Source: Pelosinus sp. IPA-1
GTDB taxonomy: Bacteria > Bacillota > Negativicutes > DSM-13327
DNA length: 64,000 nt
Reading direction: 5' to 3'
NCBI RefSeq assembly: GCF_030269905.1
Contig: NZ_BSVC01000002.1
Location: forward strand, 346,419 to 410,418
A model generated the notes under the pieces. It did not search any database, was not told the origin of the DNA, and saw only the letters and a program-made list of their open reading frames with translations. Positions 27,704 to 36,338 of the stretch are shown piece by piece (position 1 is the stretch's first letter; each line of letters begins with the position of its first letter). The position numbers and the translations under genes were made by a program.

Positions 27704-29407
27704 ATGAAAGAATATGAACTCTTAATTGAAAAATTTCATGACTATTTTACACAAGATGCGAATGCTTGTGTAAGTCTGGGGGTCGATAAAAACTTAGATA
27801 ATTTACCTGACCCTAGTTTGGAGAGTAGTAAGTCAATAGTGGATGACGGACAAAAATTGTTGGCAGATATTGCGAGTTTTCCTCGTGGAGTTTTAGATTT
27901 TGAACATATTCTAGATTTGGATTTAGCTGCTTTGGCCGTAGAGTTTGCAGTATTTAAACATAGCTATACCTTTAATGAAAAGACAGAGTTAGAACAAAAA
28001 CCGACTGCTGGTGATGACATCAGTAATGGACTATTTTTGATGTTTGTGAATGATCCTCGTCCGGCTAAGGAACGACTAGATAATATCACGGCGCGATTAG
28101 AAAAAGTACCTCAGTACTTAGAACAATTGATTAAACGTTTGGACACACCTGTAAAACGGTGGGTGAGTATGGATATAGAAAAGGTAGAGGGTTTACCTGA
28201 CTTTTTTGCCAATCTCTATAGTTGGGCAAAAGATGAGAAATATCCCCAGCTAGAAAGATTGGCAAAGGCGAAAAAAGAAGCAGAAGCAGCTCTAGATCAG
28301 TATATAGAACAAATCAAAGCTATGCCTACTACAGAACAGTTTTTTATTGGTAAGGAGCAGGCAAAAGAGTTTATTAGGCTGCGTGGGATTGATAAATCCA
28401 TAGAAGAACTACATAAGATGGCGGCTGACTTTTTGCAGGAAACAGCAGAAGAACTTGAAACATTACGGGTTAAGTTAGTAGATAAGTATAAGGTATCATC
28501 TGCTATGACATTGGAAGAATTACACGATTTCTTAAATCAAAAATATAAAGTCAAATTAGATCCTGCTAATTCGCTATCTAGTGTTATTGTTCGCTATAAA
28601 AAAGAAAGAGATAAAATTACCCAATATTTACTCGAAAATGACCTATTTCCTATTTTCAAAGAGCAAGATATGCAGATTATCCAAACCCCCGCTTTTATGG
28701 CTCCTTCCATCCCTGCTGGCGCGATGGTCTCACCGCCACCCTTTAGAGAGGGAGTAAAAACAAGTATGGTTTATCTTACATTAAGTGAAGAATTATTAGA
28801 TGAGCATACTGAACTTTCCATTCCTTCTATGATGATTCATGAGGGGATTCCGGGGCATCATTTGCAACTGGCAACTGCTTGTACTCATCCTTCTGTTGTT
28901 CGGCGGCATTTTGATGCTATGGAACATGCAGAAGGTTGGACGACCATGTTAGAAGATTATATGCTGGATATTGGTTATATGGGAGATTTGGTCGAGGAAG
29001 CACGGTTTTGTGCCAAACGGGATATTTCAAGAATTGGTGCCCGGGTAGCAATTGATTTATATTTCATGACAGGAGATAAAAAATATCTAGATGTAGGTAT
29101 TGATGTGGAGTTGACATCGGAAGATCCTTTTGTCAATGCGGGTAAGTTACTTCAAAAGGTCACAGGTTTCGTAGCTGGCAGGGTGCAAGCAGAGCTTAAT
29201 TGGTATTCCCAGGAACGATCCTATCCTCTTTGTTATTTAACAGGCAATAAGTTGGTCTGGGAATTAAAAGAAAATATGGCTAAGGCTCAAAAAGGCAAAC
29301 TAGAGGGATTGGCCTTGGATAAAGTATTTCACGAACTGTATCTAAAATCCGGAAATATGCCTCTCACTTTCTTGCGAAAAGTATATGAGCACGAACAAAT
29401 GTTATAA
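27704..29407 (+). CDS. DUF885 family protein, putative metallopeptidase
   Basis: This 567-residue soluble protein of the DUF885 family carries HEGIPGHH at 379-386, resembling a zinc-peptidase HExxH-type site, inside SMMIHEGIPGHHLQLAT. No signal peptide is visible, so it is probably cytosolic. A second conserved region is HAEGWTTMLEDYMLDIGY. Substrate is unknown. ATG 27704 has AGGGGG 9 nt upstream; an in-frame TTG at 27680 has none. It is flanked by two copies of the type 1 repeat, the second beginning at its stop codon. Confidence 0.85.
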   Translation: MKEYELLIEKFHDYFTQDANACVSLGVDKNLDNLPDPSLESSKSIVDDGQKLLADIASFPRGVLDFEHILDLDLAALAVEFAVFKHSYTFNEKTELEQKPTAGDDISNGLFLMFVNDPRPAKERLDNITARLEKVPQYLEQLIKRLDTPVKRWVSMDIEKVEGLPDFFANLYSWAKDEKYPQLERLAKAKKEAEAALDQYIEQIKAMPTTEQFFIGKEQAKEFIRLRGIDKSIEELHKMAADFLQETAEELETLRVKLVDKYKVSSAMTLEELHDFLNQKYKVKLDPANSLSSVIVRYKKERDKITQYLLENDLFPIFKEQDMQIIQTPAFMAPSIPAGAMVSPPPFREGVKTSMVYLTLSEELLDEHTELSIPSMMIHEGIPGHHLQLATACTHPSVVRRHFDAMEHAEGWTTMLEDYMLDIGYMGDLVEEARFCAKRDISRIGARVAIDLYFMTGDKKYLDVGIDVELTSEDPFVNAGKLLQKVTGFVAGRVQAELNWYSQERSYPLCYLTGNKLVWELKENMAKAQKGKLEGLALDKVFHELYLKSGNMPLTFLRKVYEHEQML

Positions 29408-29546
29408 AGAAGACTTGATTCAGATGGAGTTTTAACTCCATCTGAATCTTAGTCATACTTATCCAGGGACTTAGCCGCTATTAACTCCCACTTATATAAG
29501 TGAGCCTTGGATTCGAAAATCCTTAGAGCGACTTAGTCATCGGATA
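29405..29546 (+). repeat. Structured intergenic repeat, type 1 copy B
   Basis: It is nearly identical to copy A through the first 80 nt, then diverges in its inner arm, which here holds two small hairpins (CACTTATATAAGTG and GGATT-CGAA-AATCC). The ends TTATCC/GGATA and GACT/AGTC are kept. The repeat begins at the DUF885 stop codon. Confidence 0.85.
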
Positions 29547-29575
29547 AAATTTGCTTTCCAATTCCATAATAAAAC

Positions 29576-29606
29576 ACATAGGCAAGGTGAGATACCTTGC
29601 CTATGT
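29576..29606 (+). other. Perfect 13-bp hairpin
   Basis: ACATAGGCAAGGT pairs perfectly with ACCTTGCCTATGT around a 5-nt loop, between repeat B and the T-box promoter. No T run follows on the plus strand, so it may be a weak terminator or a remnant. Confidence 0.6.
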
Positions 29607-29638
29607 TGTAATGTCTGTCTATTTGACAAAGAATGTTG

Positions 29639-29667
29639 TTGACAGAGAGTGGAATTTTCAGTATTAT
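29639..29667 (+). promoter_or_regulatory. Sigma-A promoter of the ilvBN T-box transcript
   Basis: TTGACA and TATTAT are separated by exactly 17 nt. The start near 29674 leads straight into a T-box leader. Confidence 0.82.
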
Positions 29668-29674
29668 AAGCAAA

Positions 29675-29970
29675 AGGAATACTATAAAGACGATGAATGG
29701 AAGAGTAATTATTTTTCTACTATTTACAGCGAGCTGGGTATGGTGTGAGCCAGTAATAGGGAGCATAATGAAAATCATCCACGAGTTGCGGGCTGAAGTT
29801 TTAGTAAGCTGCGCCGGGCCTCTTTGAGGAAATGCCGCCCGTTATTGCGGTGAGGTATAGAGCATTTTGCTTCGTACCTATGAGATGCTATGGCCTGTAA
29901 CCATAGTAAGTTGGGTGGTATCGCGGATTAACCTCCGTCCCTTAATACAAGGGACGGAGGTCTTTATTTT
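29675..29970 (+). ncRNA. T-box riboswitch leader, probably isoleucine-specific
   Basis: The leader shows the stem I signature (GACGATGAATGGAAGAGTA near 29690 and GAGCTGGG...GGTGTGAGCCAG), the T-box sequence GGGTGGTATCGCGG at 29913-29926, and a terminator. In the specifier loop context GAAAATCATCCACGAG the codon ATC (29774-29776) is best placed, pointing to tRNA-Ile. The TGGT bulge would pair with a tRNA 3' end carrying discriminator A, as branched-chain tRNAs do. Uncharged tRNA would promote read-through into ilvBN. Confidence 0.88.
29931..29967 (+). terminator. T-box regulated terminator
   Basis: The perfect stem ACCTCCGTCCCTT / AAGGGACGGAGGT overlaps the T-box antiterminator side and is followed by CTTTATTTT. 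The 200 nt from here to ilvB carry no further feature I can name. Confidence 0.88.
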
Positions 29971-30186
29971 AGTATCAGAATTTATAAGTTTTGTTGTTGT
30001 TTGTAGGTCGCTTCGAGTCCATATTATTAACGCTTCACCGTGTTACTTGACTTACGCTTATAATAACATGGACCCGTCGCTTGATCCGCAGACTAAAAGG
30101 ACCCAAAGTGTTTTTCTTATTATGATCTTTTTTTACGTCACAATTGTTTGTTAAAATGCTGGGAAAAGGAAGAGGAGGCGATTGAC

Positions 30187-31884
30187 TTGAGAATGCTGGG
30201 AGCTGAGGCGGTAATTGAATGTTTAAAGGCGGAAGAGGTTGAAATTGTTTTTGGTTATCCAGGAGGTGCGGTGTTAACCCTTTATGATGCCTTGTTTAAA
30301 ACAAATTTCCCTCATGTGTTAACTCGACATGAACAAGGTGCCGTTCATGCCGCCGACGGCTATGCACGGGCAACAGGAAAAACAGGTGTTTGTTTTGCTA
30401 CATCAGGTCCAGGAGGAACAAATCTAGTTACGGGAATTGCTACTGCTTATATGGATTCAATCCCCTTGGTAGCCATTACAGGTCAAGTAGGAGTCTCCTT
30501 GATCGGCAAAGACTCTTTTCAAGAAGCAGACATCTGTGGTATTACGACCCCCATTACCAAACACAATTATTTAGTAAAAAAAGTGCAAGATTTGCCCCGA
30601 GTAATCAAAGAAGCTTTTTATATTGCACGTACGGGAAGACCAGGACCTGTAGTTATTGATATTTCAAAAGATGTTTTTAATGATACATTGGATTTTGAGT
30701 ATCCTGATTCTGTGGAACTTCGGGGCTATAAACCGATATTTTCTGGTGATGCATCCAAGATCGATTTGGTTGTTACTGAGTTAGAAAAAGCGAAAAAACC
30801 ATTACTATTTATCGGTGGCGGGGTTAATATTTCAGGAACTTCCGAGGAGCTAAGAAAGTTCGTAGAGAGTACGGGAATACCAGTCATTACTAGTTTAATG
30901 GGGCTAGGCTGCATTCCTTGTGACTCAGCCCAGCATTTAGGAATGGTTGGTATGCACGGCACCTACGCTGCGAATATGGCAACGATGGAATGTGATCTTT
31001 TACTAGGAGTAGGAGTCCGATTTGATGACCGTGTAACCAGTTTGGTGAAAAACTTTGCCCCAAAAGCAAAAATAGTCCACTTTGACATTGATCCAGCAGA
31101 GGTCAATAAAAATGTCCGCTCCGATTTTAGAGTGATTGGGGATTTAAGATGGTCTTTGCCTCTCCTAGCTGAGAAAGCTTCCATGCAAGGACTTCAGAAA
31201 TGGCAGCAGGAAACTGGGGAATGGAACAAATTGGTGCAGGAATGGAAAAAGGAAAAACCTCCAGCCTCTGAATTAGAAGCCGCAGGAATTAAACCACAAG
31301 CCGTTATTGAAAAAGTTAGTGAACTTACCAAGGGTGATGCCATTATTGTAACAGATGTTGGACAGCATCAAATGTGGACGGCACAATCTTACACTTTTAA
31401 AAAGCAACGATCTTTCTTAACGTCTGGTGGTTTAGGAACGATGGGTTATGGCTTGCCAGCGGCAATTGGCGCACAGATCACCTTGCCAGAAAAAACCGTC
31501 GTATTATTTACTGGTGACGGTAGTATTATGATGAACTGTCAAGAGCTTGCGACCATGGCTGATAATGGGCTGCCAGTAAAGATTATTGTTATGAATAATC
31601 AGGTTCTAGGTATGGTCAATCAGTGGCAAAGAATGTTCTATGGTAAGCGTTACTCTCATTCCAGTACTAAGGGCTGTACGGATTTTGTAAAACTTGCTGA
31701 GGCTATGGGAGTTACAGGTCTATGTGTGACAGAACCAGAAAAGCTAGATGCCATATTAGAAAAAGCATTGAAAATGGAAGGGCCGGTTCTCGTTGAGGTA
31801 CTCTTGCCGGCAACAGAGGATGTATTGCCTATGGTTCCTCCAGGTGGCCGTCTAGATCAAATGGTATTGGGAGGGGTCTTCTAA
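30187..31884 (+). CDS. ilvB: Acetolactate synthase large subunit
   Basis: This 565-residue ThDP enzyme condenses two pyruvates (or pyruvate and 2-ketobutyrate), the first common step of branched-chain amino acid synthesis. The catalytic Glu lies in the GYPGGAVLTLYDALF to HEQGAVHAADGYARATGK region; the ThDP/Mg motif is GDGSIMMNCQELATMADNGLPVKIIVMNN. TTG 30187 was chosen (AGGAGG 8 nt upstream) and gives MRMLGAEA, the usual beginning; the ATG two codons later is possible. It overlaps ilvN by one base. Expression is controlled by the T-box. Confidence 0.93.
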   Translation: MRMLGAEAVIECLKAEEVEIVFGYPGGAVLTLYDALFKTNFPHVLTRHEQGAVHAADGYARATGKTGVCFATSGPGGTNLVTGIATAYMDSIPLVAITGQVGVSLIGKDSFQEADICGITTPITKHNYLVKKVQDLPRVIKEAFYIARTGRPGPVVIDISKDVFNDTLDFEYPDSVELRGYKPIFSGDASKIDLVVTELEKAKKPLLFIGGGVNISGTSEELRKFVESTGIPVITSLMGLGCIPCDSAQHLGMVGMHGTYAANMATMECDLLLGVGVRFDDRVTSLVKNFAPKAKIVHFDIDPAEVNKNVRSDFRVIGDLRWSLPLLAEKASMQGLQKWQQETGEWNKLVQEWKKEKPPASELEAAGIKPQAVIEKVSELTKGDAIIVTDVGQHQMWTAQSYTFKKQRSFLTSGGLGTMGYGLPAAIGAQITLPEKTVVLFTGDGSIMMNCQELATMADNGLPVKIIVMNNQVLGMVNQWQRMFYGKRYSHSSTKGCTDFVKLAEAMGVTGLCVTEPEKLDAILEKALKMEGPVLVEVLLPATEDVLPMVPPGGRLDQMVLGGVF

Positions 31885-32381
31885 TGAAATATACATTAGC
31901 TGTTTTAGTAGAGAATCGACCAGGTGTACTGACACATATATCGGGATTGATTAGCCGTCGGGCTTTTAATATTGAAAGTATTGCAGCTGGGCCTACCGAG
32001 GAAGCGGATACAACAAGAATTACGATTGGTGTAGAGGTTGAGGATGAATTTGAATTAGATCAGGTGGTAAATCAGCTGTCAAAACTAATTAACGTGATAA
32101 AAATTATTAACCTTACTTACGTAGATTCAATTCAACGAGAGTTGGCACTGATTAAGGTTCGAGCCAATAAAGCAAATCGATCCGATCTTGTTGATATTGT
32201 AGAGATTTTTCGCGCCAAGATTGTTGATGTAAATCGGGAAACACTAGTCATTGAACTTACGGGTGAAGAAGCTAAGATTGATGCTCTATGCGAGGTATTA
32301 GTAGACTTTGGGATTATTGAGATTGTTCGTACAGGACGAATTGCCGTTTCTCGTGGGCCAGTTCCCGCAAAAGAGATGTAG
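31884..32381 (+). CDS. ilvN: Acetolactate synthase small (regulatory) subunit
   Basis: This 165-residue regulatory subunit carries an N-terminal ACT domain (LAVLVENRPGVLTHISGLISRRAFNIESIAAGPT, residues about 4-76) and the C-terminal ALS_ss domain. Valine feedback on the enzyme acts through this subunit. The ATG overlaps the last base of the ilvB stop (TAATG), the normal translational coupling. No other ilv or leu gene follows here. Confidence 0.93.
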   Translation: MKYTLAVLVENRPGVLTHISGLISRRAFNIESIAAGPTEEADTTRITIGVEVEDEFELDQVVNQLSKLINVIKIINLTYVDSIQRELALIKVRANKANRSDLVDIVEIFRAKIVDVNRETLVIELTGEEAKIDALCEVLVDFGIIEIVRTGRIAVSRGPVPAKEM

Positions 32382-32408
32382 ATTCAGATTATGGGGGAGA
32401 TTTGGGGA

Positions 32409-32496
32409 TTTTAACCGCAGAGGACACAGAGAACACAGAGGACGCAAAGGGGGAAATAATCCTCTCTGCGTCCTCTGTGTCTCTGTGGTTAAAAAT
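32409..32496 (+). repeat. Palindromic CCGCAGAGG-type repeat, copy 2
   Basis: An 88-bp imperfect palindrome begins ATTTTAACCGCAGAGGACAC and ends CTCTGTGGTTAAAAAT. It lies between two convergent stop codons (ilvN and the DUF441 gene), where it can act as a transcription barrier. It is related to 17814-17889. Confidence 0.88.
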
Positions 32497-32506
32497 CCTT
32501 TTCGTA

Positions 32507-32965
32507 TTAACCTTTGAATATTCCCATCGCGCTTACGATTAAAGATACCATACCACCCGCAATGAGGGGGCCAACGGCTAACCCGTGGAAGAAACAGACA
32601 CCAATTATCGTACCAACGACCAAAGACGTTACTGCTTCCGGTGATCCTTTCATAAAGAACACACCTTGGGCCGCAACCCAAGCGACGAGAATACCGATAA
32701 AAACGGCCACTAGACCAATTGGTGTCTTGAAGGATTCAAAGATACCCTCCATCGATATGCGACCTTGGGCTATGGGGGTTAGCACAGCTAAGGTTAGAAT
32801 GGTAATACCCACTGTTATGCCATTGTTTTCTATGTAAGGAAACCAAGTTTCGAAACCTAACATTTTTATCAACAGTAGTAGTAGGGCGGCTATGGATACG
32901 GAATGGTTATTGCCAATAACCGATAAAACTAAAATGACTAATAAGGGAAGATTATCCCAATTCAT
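32507..32965 (-). CDS. DUF441 (UPF0756) membrane protein
   Basis: This 152-residue hydrophobic protein has four or five membrane helices. It matches DUF441/UPF0756, a family of uncharacterised Firmicute membrane proteins (recognisable by GKxxLGFETWFPYIENNGITVG-like MLGFETWFPYIENNGITVGI and TPIAQGRIS). The start ATG at 32965 has AGGATG upstream on the minus strand. It is not in an operon with its neighbours. No function is known. Confidence 0.88.
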   Translation of the reverse strand: MNWDNLPLLVILVLSVIGNNHSVSIAALLLLLIKMLGFETWFPYIENNGITVGITILTLAVLTPIAQGRISMEGIFESFKTPIGLVAVFIGILVAWVAAQGVFFMKGSPEAVTSLVVGTIIGVCFFHGLAVGPLIAGGMVSLIVSAMGIFKG

Positions 32966-33117
32966 AATGTCACATCCTAACTAATTTGATAAGGACAACA
33001 AAGAACCCAGTCCCTAGATAAATCTATTTTTATATAATACTAAGCTTAGGGTGAAAAGTCTAATAGAAAGTAAAAAAATTCCCAAATCATCACAAATAAG
33101 AAGTATGGATAATATAT

Positions 33118-33140
33118 TGTAATGTGGAATATGATTACAT
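33118..33140 (+). promoter_or_regulatory. Inverted repeat upstream of arsD
   Basis: TGTAAT-N9-ATTACA lies 48 nt before the arsD start in an AT-rich leader. It is a plausible operator, but no matching ArsR gene is adjacent. Confidence 0.35.
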
Positions 33141-33187
33141 GAGTATATAGTTATATATAATCAAAGAAAGGGAGAGGATTTTTTATA

Positions 33188-33619
33188 ATGAAAAAAATTG
33201 AAGTGTTTGAGGTAGCACTATGCTGCTCTACTGGTGTTTGTGGCCCAGTTGTCAATGAGGATTTACTCAGAATAACGGCTGTAGTTAATAAAATAAATGC
33301 CGATGGAGGAAAGGCTGTACGATACAATTTAAACAGTGATCCTGAAATGTATATTAAAAATAGAGTTGTTAATGAACTACTGATGAAAGAAGGGGAAAGT
33401 ATTCTTCCGATTACATTAGTAGATGGAGAAGTTGCTAAAACGGGAAGCTATCCTTCCAATAGTGAATTAGCAGATTGGAGTGGACTTGATTTACCTTATG
33501 AAGCAGCAGCAGGTAGTAATTGTTGTTGCTGTGATTCCTCAGAATGTTGCCCCATCGATCAGAGCTGCCCGATAGACGGGAGTTGCTCTGAGGAAGATGA
33601 GTGCTGCTGCAAAGAATGA
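33188..33619 (+). CDS. arsD: Arsenite metallochaperone ArsD
   Basis: ArsD delivers As(III) or Sb(III) to ArsA. The 143-residue protein has the metal triad Cys12, Cys13 and Cys18 in ALCCSTGVCGPVVNEDLLR, and the family core RYNLNSDPEMYIKN. The C-terminal 35 residues are extremely cysteine-rich (CCCC, CC, CPIDQSCPIDGSC, CCCKE), an extra potential metal sink beyond the conserved pairs. It ends 17 nt before arsA. No ArsR or ArsB/Acr3 pump lies in the window. Confidence 0.92.
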   Translation: MKKIEVFEVALCCSTGVCGPVVNEDLLRITAVVNKINADGGKAVRYNLNSDPEMYIKNRVVNELLMKEGESILPITLVDGEVAKTGSYPSNSELADWSGLDLPYEAAAGSNCCCCDSSECCPIDQSCPIDGSCSEEDECCCKE

Positions 33620-33636
33620 TAAGAGGTGAAGGAATC

Positions 33637-35388
33637 ATGTTACCACTATATGACCCTACCGCACTGGACTTGAAAAAATACCTATTCTTCACTGGTAAAG
33701 GTGGCGTTGGCAAGACTTCTGCCGCCTGTGCCACTGCGGTAACACTTGCGGATCTTGGCAGTAAAGTACTTCTCATTAGTACAGATCCAGCATCTAATTT
33801 GCAAGATGTTTTTGAAACTAAGCTCGATAATAAAGGGGTACTCATTAAAGATGTCCCTAATTTGATAGTTTTAAACTTAGATCCCATAGAAGCTGCTCAA
33901 GAGTACAAAGAATCAGTAGTAGGGCCTTATAAAGGGAAATTACCTGAATCAGTTATTAAAAATATGGAAGAACAATTATCAGGGGCCTGTACTGTAGAAA
34001 TTGCTGCATTTAATGAGTTTTCTAATTTCCTTACGAATAAGGAATTAGAAGTAAAGTATGACTATATTATTTTCGATACAGCACCTACAGGGCATACACT
34101 AAGAATGTTGCAATTGCCATCGGCTTGGTCTAACTTTATTAATAAAAATGAGCATGGTGCTAGCTGTTTAGGACAACTAGCAGGACTTGAAGATAAGAAA
34201 GATATGTACAAAAATGCAGTGAATACCCTGGCAGATGCCCGGTTAACTACCTTAGTGCTGGTTGCTAGACCAGAATACTCCCCACTTATCGAAGCCGATA
34301 AGACCTCCCTTGAACTAAGAGAACTGGGAATTGATAACCAGCTACTGATTATCAATGGCATCTTTGAAGGGGATGTTAGTTCCTGTGATATATCGAGCAG
34401 TCTTCTAGCAAAGCAAACAAAGGCTCTTGAAAATATCCCAAAGGGAATTGGCAATCTGCCAATCTATAAGATTCCTCTGCGTGATTATAACGTTACGGGT
34501 ATAGAAAGTATCAGGCGAATGCTTACCTCAAAAGCTGCTCTTTCGAACGAAGAAGTTGCCGAGATGAAGGGATATCATAAGCTGAGTGAATTAGTAGCAT
34601 ACTTAGCAGATAACAATAAAAAAGTTATATTCACCATGGGAAAGGGTGGGGTAGGAAAAACCACGTTAGCTGCCAGCATTGCATTAGGTTTAGTGAAGAA
34701 AGGGAAAAAGGTGCATCTTACAACAACGGATCCTGCTAATCACTTAAGTTTGTTAGCAACTTCCATGGACGGATACACTTTGAGTAGCATTAATCCAGAA
34801 GAAGCTTTAGAAAAATACAAAGAAGAAATCCTAAGTAAAGCAAAAAAAACAATGAGTGAAGAAGATTTGGCTTATATTGAAGAAGATTTGCGGTCTCCTT
34901 GCACCCAAGAGATTGCGATTTTTCATGTGTTTGCGAGCATCGTAGATAAGTGTGACGAAGAGGTAGTAGTCATTGATACAGCGCCAACAGGTCATACACT
35001 TTTATTGTTAGATGCTACGGAAAATTATCATAAAGAAATTGAAAGAGTACAAGGTATTATGCCTGAATCCGTTATAAAACTGCTGCCTAGACTTAGAAAT
35101 GCAGAAGAAACTGAAGTAGTAATTATCACATTACCGGAAGCCACTCCAGTCTTTGAAGCCAAAAGGTTAGAAGAAGATCTTACAAGAGCTGGTATCTACA
35201 CAAACTGGTGGATTATTAACTCTAGTTTCAGCATTGTGAATACAGAAAATAAGTTGCTACAAGCAAAAGCTAAATCTGAAAAGGTTTGGATCAATAAGGT
35301 GTATGATATAGCCCGAGGAAATATAGTCCTCTTGCCTTGGTTTTCCGCAGACATTACCTCAGAAGCATTAACGAAGTTTCTTGAGTAA
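33637..35388 (+). CDS. arsA: Arsenite-stimulated ATPase ArsA
   Basis: This 583-residue two-domain ATPase normally energises the ArsB arsenite pump. Both halves have a P-loop GKGGVGKT (about 20-27 and 334-341) and the DTAPTGHTL motif (about 148 and 447). The As-binding cysteines are visible in SGACTVEIAAFNEF (A1) and SPCTQEIAIFHVF (A2), with another Cys in HGASCLGQL. ATG 33637 follows AGAGGTGAAGGAATC; a longer frame overlaps arsD. Its membrane partner is not encoded nearby. Confidence 0.93.
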   Translation: MLPLYDPTALDLKKYLFFTGKGGVGKTSAACATAVTLADLGSKVLLISTDPASNLQDVFETKLDNKGVLIKDVPNLIVLNLDPIEAAQEYKESVVGPYKGKLPESVIKNMEEQLSGACTVEIAAFNEFSNFLTNKELEVKYDYIIFDTAPTGHTLRMLQLPSAWSNFINKNEHGASCLGQLAGLEDKKDMYKNAVNTLADARLTTLVLVARPEYSPLIEADKTSLELRELGIDNQLLIINGIFEGDVSSCDISSSLLAKQTKALENIPKGIGNLPIYKIPLRDYNVTGIESIRRMLTSKAALSNEEVAEMKGYHKLSELVAYLADNNKKVIFTMGKGGVGKTTLAASIALGLVKKGKKVHLTTTDPANHLSLLATSMDGYTLSSINPEEALEKYKEEILSKAKKTMSEEDLAYIEEDLRSPCTQEIAIFHVFASIVDKCDEEVVVIDTAPTGHTLLLLDATENYHKEIERVQGIMPESVIKLLPRLRNAEETEVVIITLPEATPVFEAKRLEEDLTRAGIYTNWWIINSSFSIVNTENKLLQAKAKSEKVWINKVYDIARGNIVLLPWFSADITSEALTKFLE

Positions 35389-35390
35389 AG

Positions 35391-35435
35391 ATTACCTCCG
35401 ATTGTGGATAGACTCTACAATCGGAGGTAATTTTT
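35391..35435 (+). terminator. Intrinsic terminator of arsDA
   Basis: A perfect 15-bp stem (ATTACCTCCGATTGT / ACAATCGGAGGTAAT) runs into T5A, 3 nt after the stop. Confidence 0.92.
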
Positions 35436-35595
35436 ATTCAAGAATTTTAATTATACAATTATTACTAAATAAAGAGAAACTATTCAGTACTGGTGAATAA
35501 TAAATCATTTAGGTAATTTTAAAATGCAGAATAAATCATATAGTTTGGTGCAAAATAATAGTTAAATAAGCAATAAACCTCGTTTGGAGGAAAAA

Positions 35596-36081
35596 ATGAA
35601 TTTGAGTTTAGAAACTATTATTACGATAGTATCCATTGTGATTACGTTATTATTATTGATCTTTGTGGTAGATTGGCGGTATTTTCGCGATTGGATCGTC
35701 GTATTTTTATTTAAATCTTGTCTTGACTTTCTTTGGGGGAGTCCTGTTGTAAATCTGAAGATGTTAGATTACCCCATTAGGTTACTACCTGAATTCTATA
35801 ATACCAGCATACTATTTGAAATTTGGGTATTTCCTACTTTGTGTGTGTTATATAACCAAGTTACCAGGGAACGGGGCTTTTGGCCAATCATTGGTTACTC
35901 GGTATTATTTAGTGCGGGTATTACGGCCATCGAATATCCTCTTGAATTATATACCGATCTAATTGAGTATTTAAATTGGACGTGGTTCACTACTTTTTAC
36001 ACCCTTAATATTACATTTTTATTATCTAGGACTTTTATTGCCTTTTTTCGCTGGGGGTGTGACCATTTTAATACTCGATAA
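35596..36081 (+). CDS. CBO0543-like membrane protein of unknown function
   Basis: This 161-residue protein has four or five membrane helices (LSLETIITIVSIVITLLLLIFVV at the start), Trp/Tyr-rich loops and DWIVVFLFKSCLDFLWGSPVV, which I associate with the CBO0543 group of spore-former membrane proteins. ATG 35596 lies 8 nt after GGAGG; the in-frame TTG at 35584 overlaps that site. It is a single-gene unit: terminators lie on both sides. No function is known. Confidence 0.7.
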   Translation: MNLSLETIITIVSIVITLLLLIFVVDWRYFRDWIVVFLFKSCLDFLWGSPVVNLKMLDYPIRLLPEFYNTSILFEIWVFPTLCVLYNQVTRERGFWPIIGYSVLFSAGITAIEYPLELYTDLIEYLNWTWFTTFYTLNITFLLSRTFIAFFRWGCDHFNTR

Positions 36082-36174
36082 TATACTAGTAATGAAGAAA
36101 CGAATAAGTCAATTCAAAGAGTTGGATGCTTTTAGCGTTAGGTAATCATAATGTTTGGTGAAAATAAAAGCTTT

Positions 36175-36200
36175 AAAGAACCTGGTCGTTCTTTTTTTTT
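36175..36200 (+). terminator. Intrinsic terminator
   Basis: The stem AAAGAAC / GTTCTTT with a 6-nt loop runs into a nine-T tract, about 95 nt after the membrane-protein gene. Confidence 0.7.
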
Positions 36201-36338
36201 GAAATTAAAAGTCAAATAGTCAAATTAAAAACATTGACTATTAATGCGGAATTTTGGTAAACTAGATGTAGGGGTTAATTGGAATGAGTTCAAAGATACT
36301 TTCTTTCATTATGACTACTTTGAAAGTGGGTGAAGGAC

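Noticed and set aside
27548-29546. DUF885 gene as a composite transposon cargo between direct repeats
   Set aside because: No transposase, terminal inverted repeats or target duplications are visible, and the repeats occur elsewhere without cargo.
29551-30154. Open frames within 29551-30154
   Set aside because: They overlap the promoter, T-box leader and terminator of ilvBN, lack ribosome sites and show no protein-like composition.
36230-36260. CIRCE or CtsR box upstream of the dnaJ-like gene or clpB
   Set aside because: No TTAGCACTC-N9-GAGTGCTAA or CtsR heptad repeat was found; only ordinary promoter-like sequence is present.
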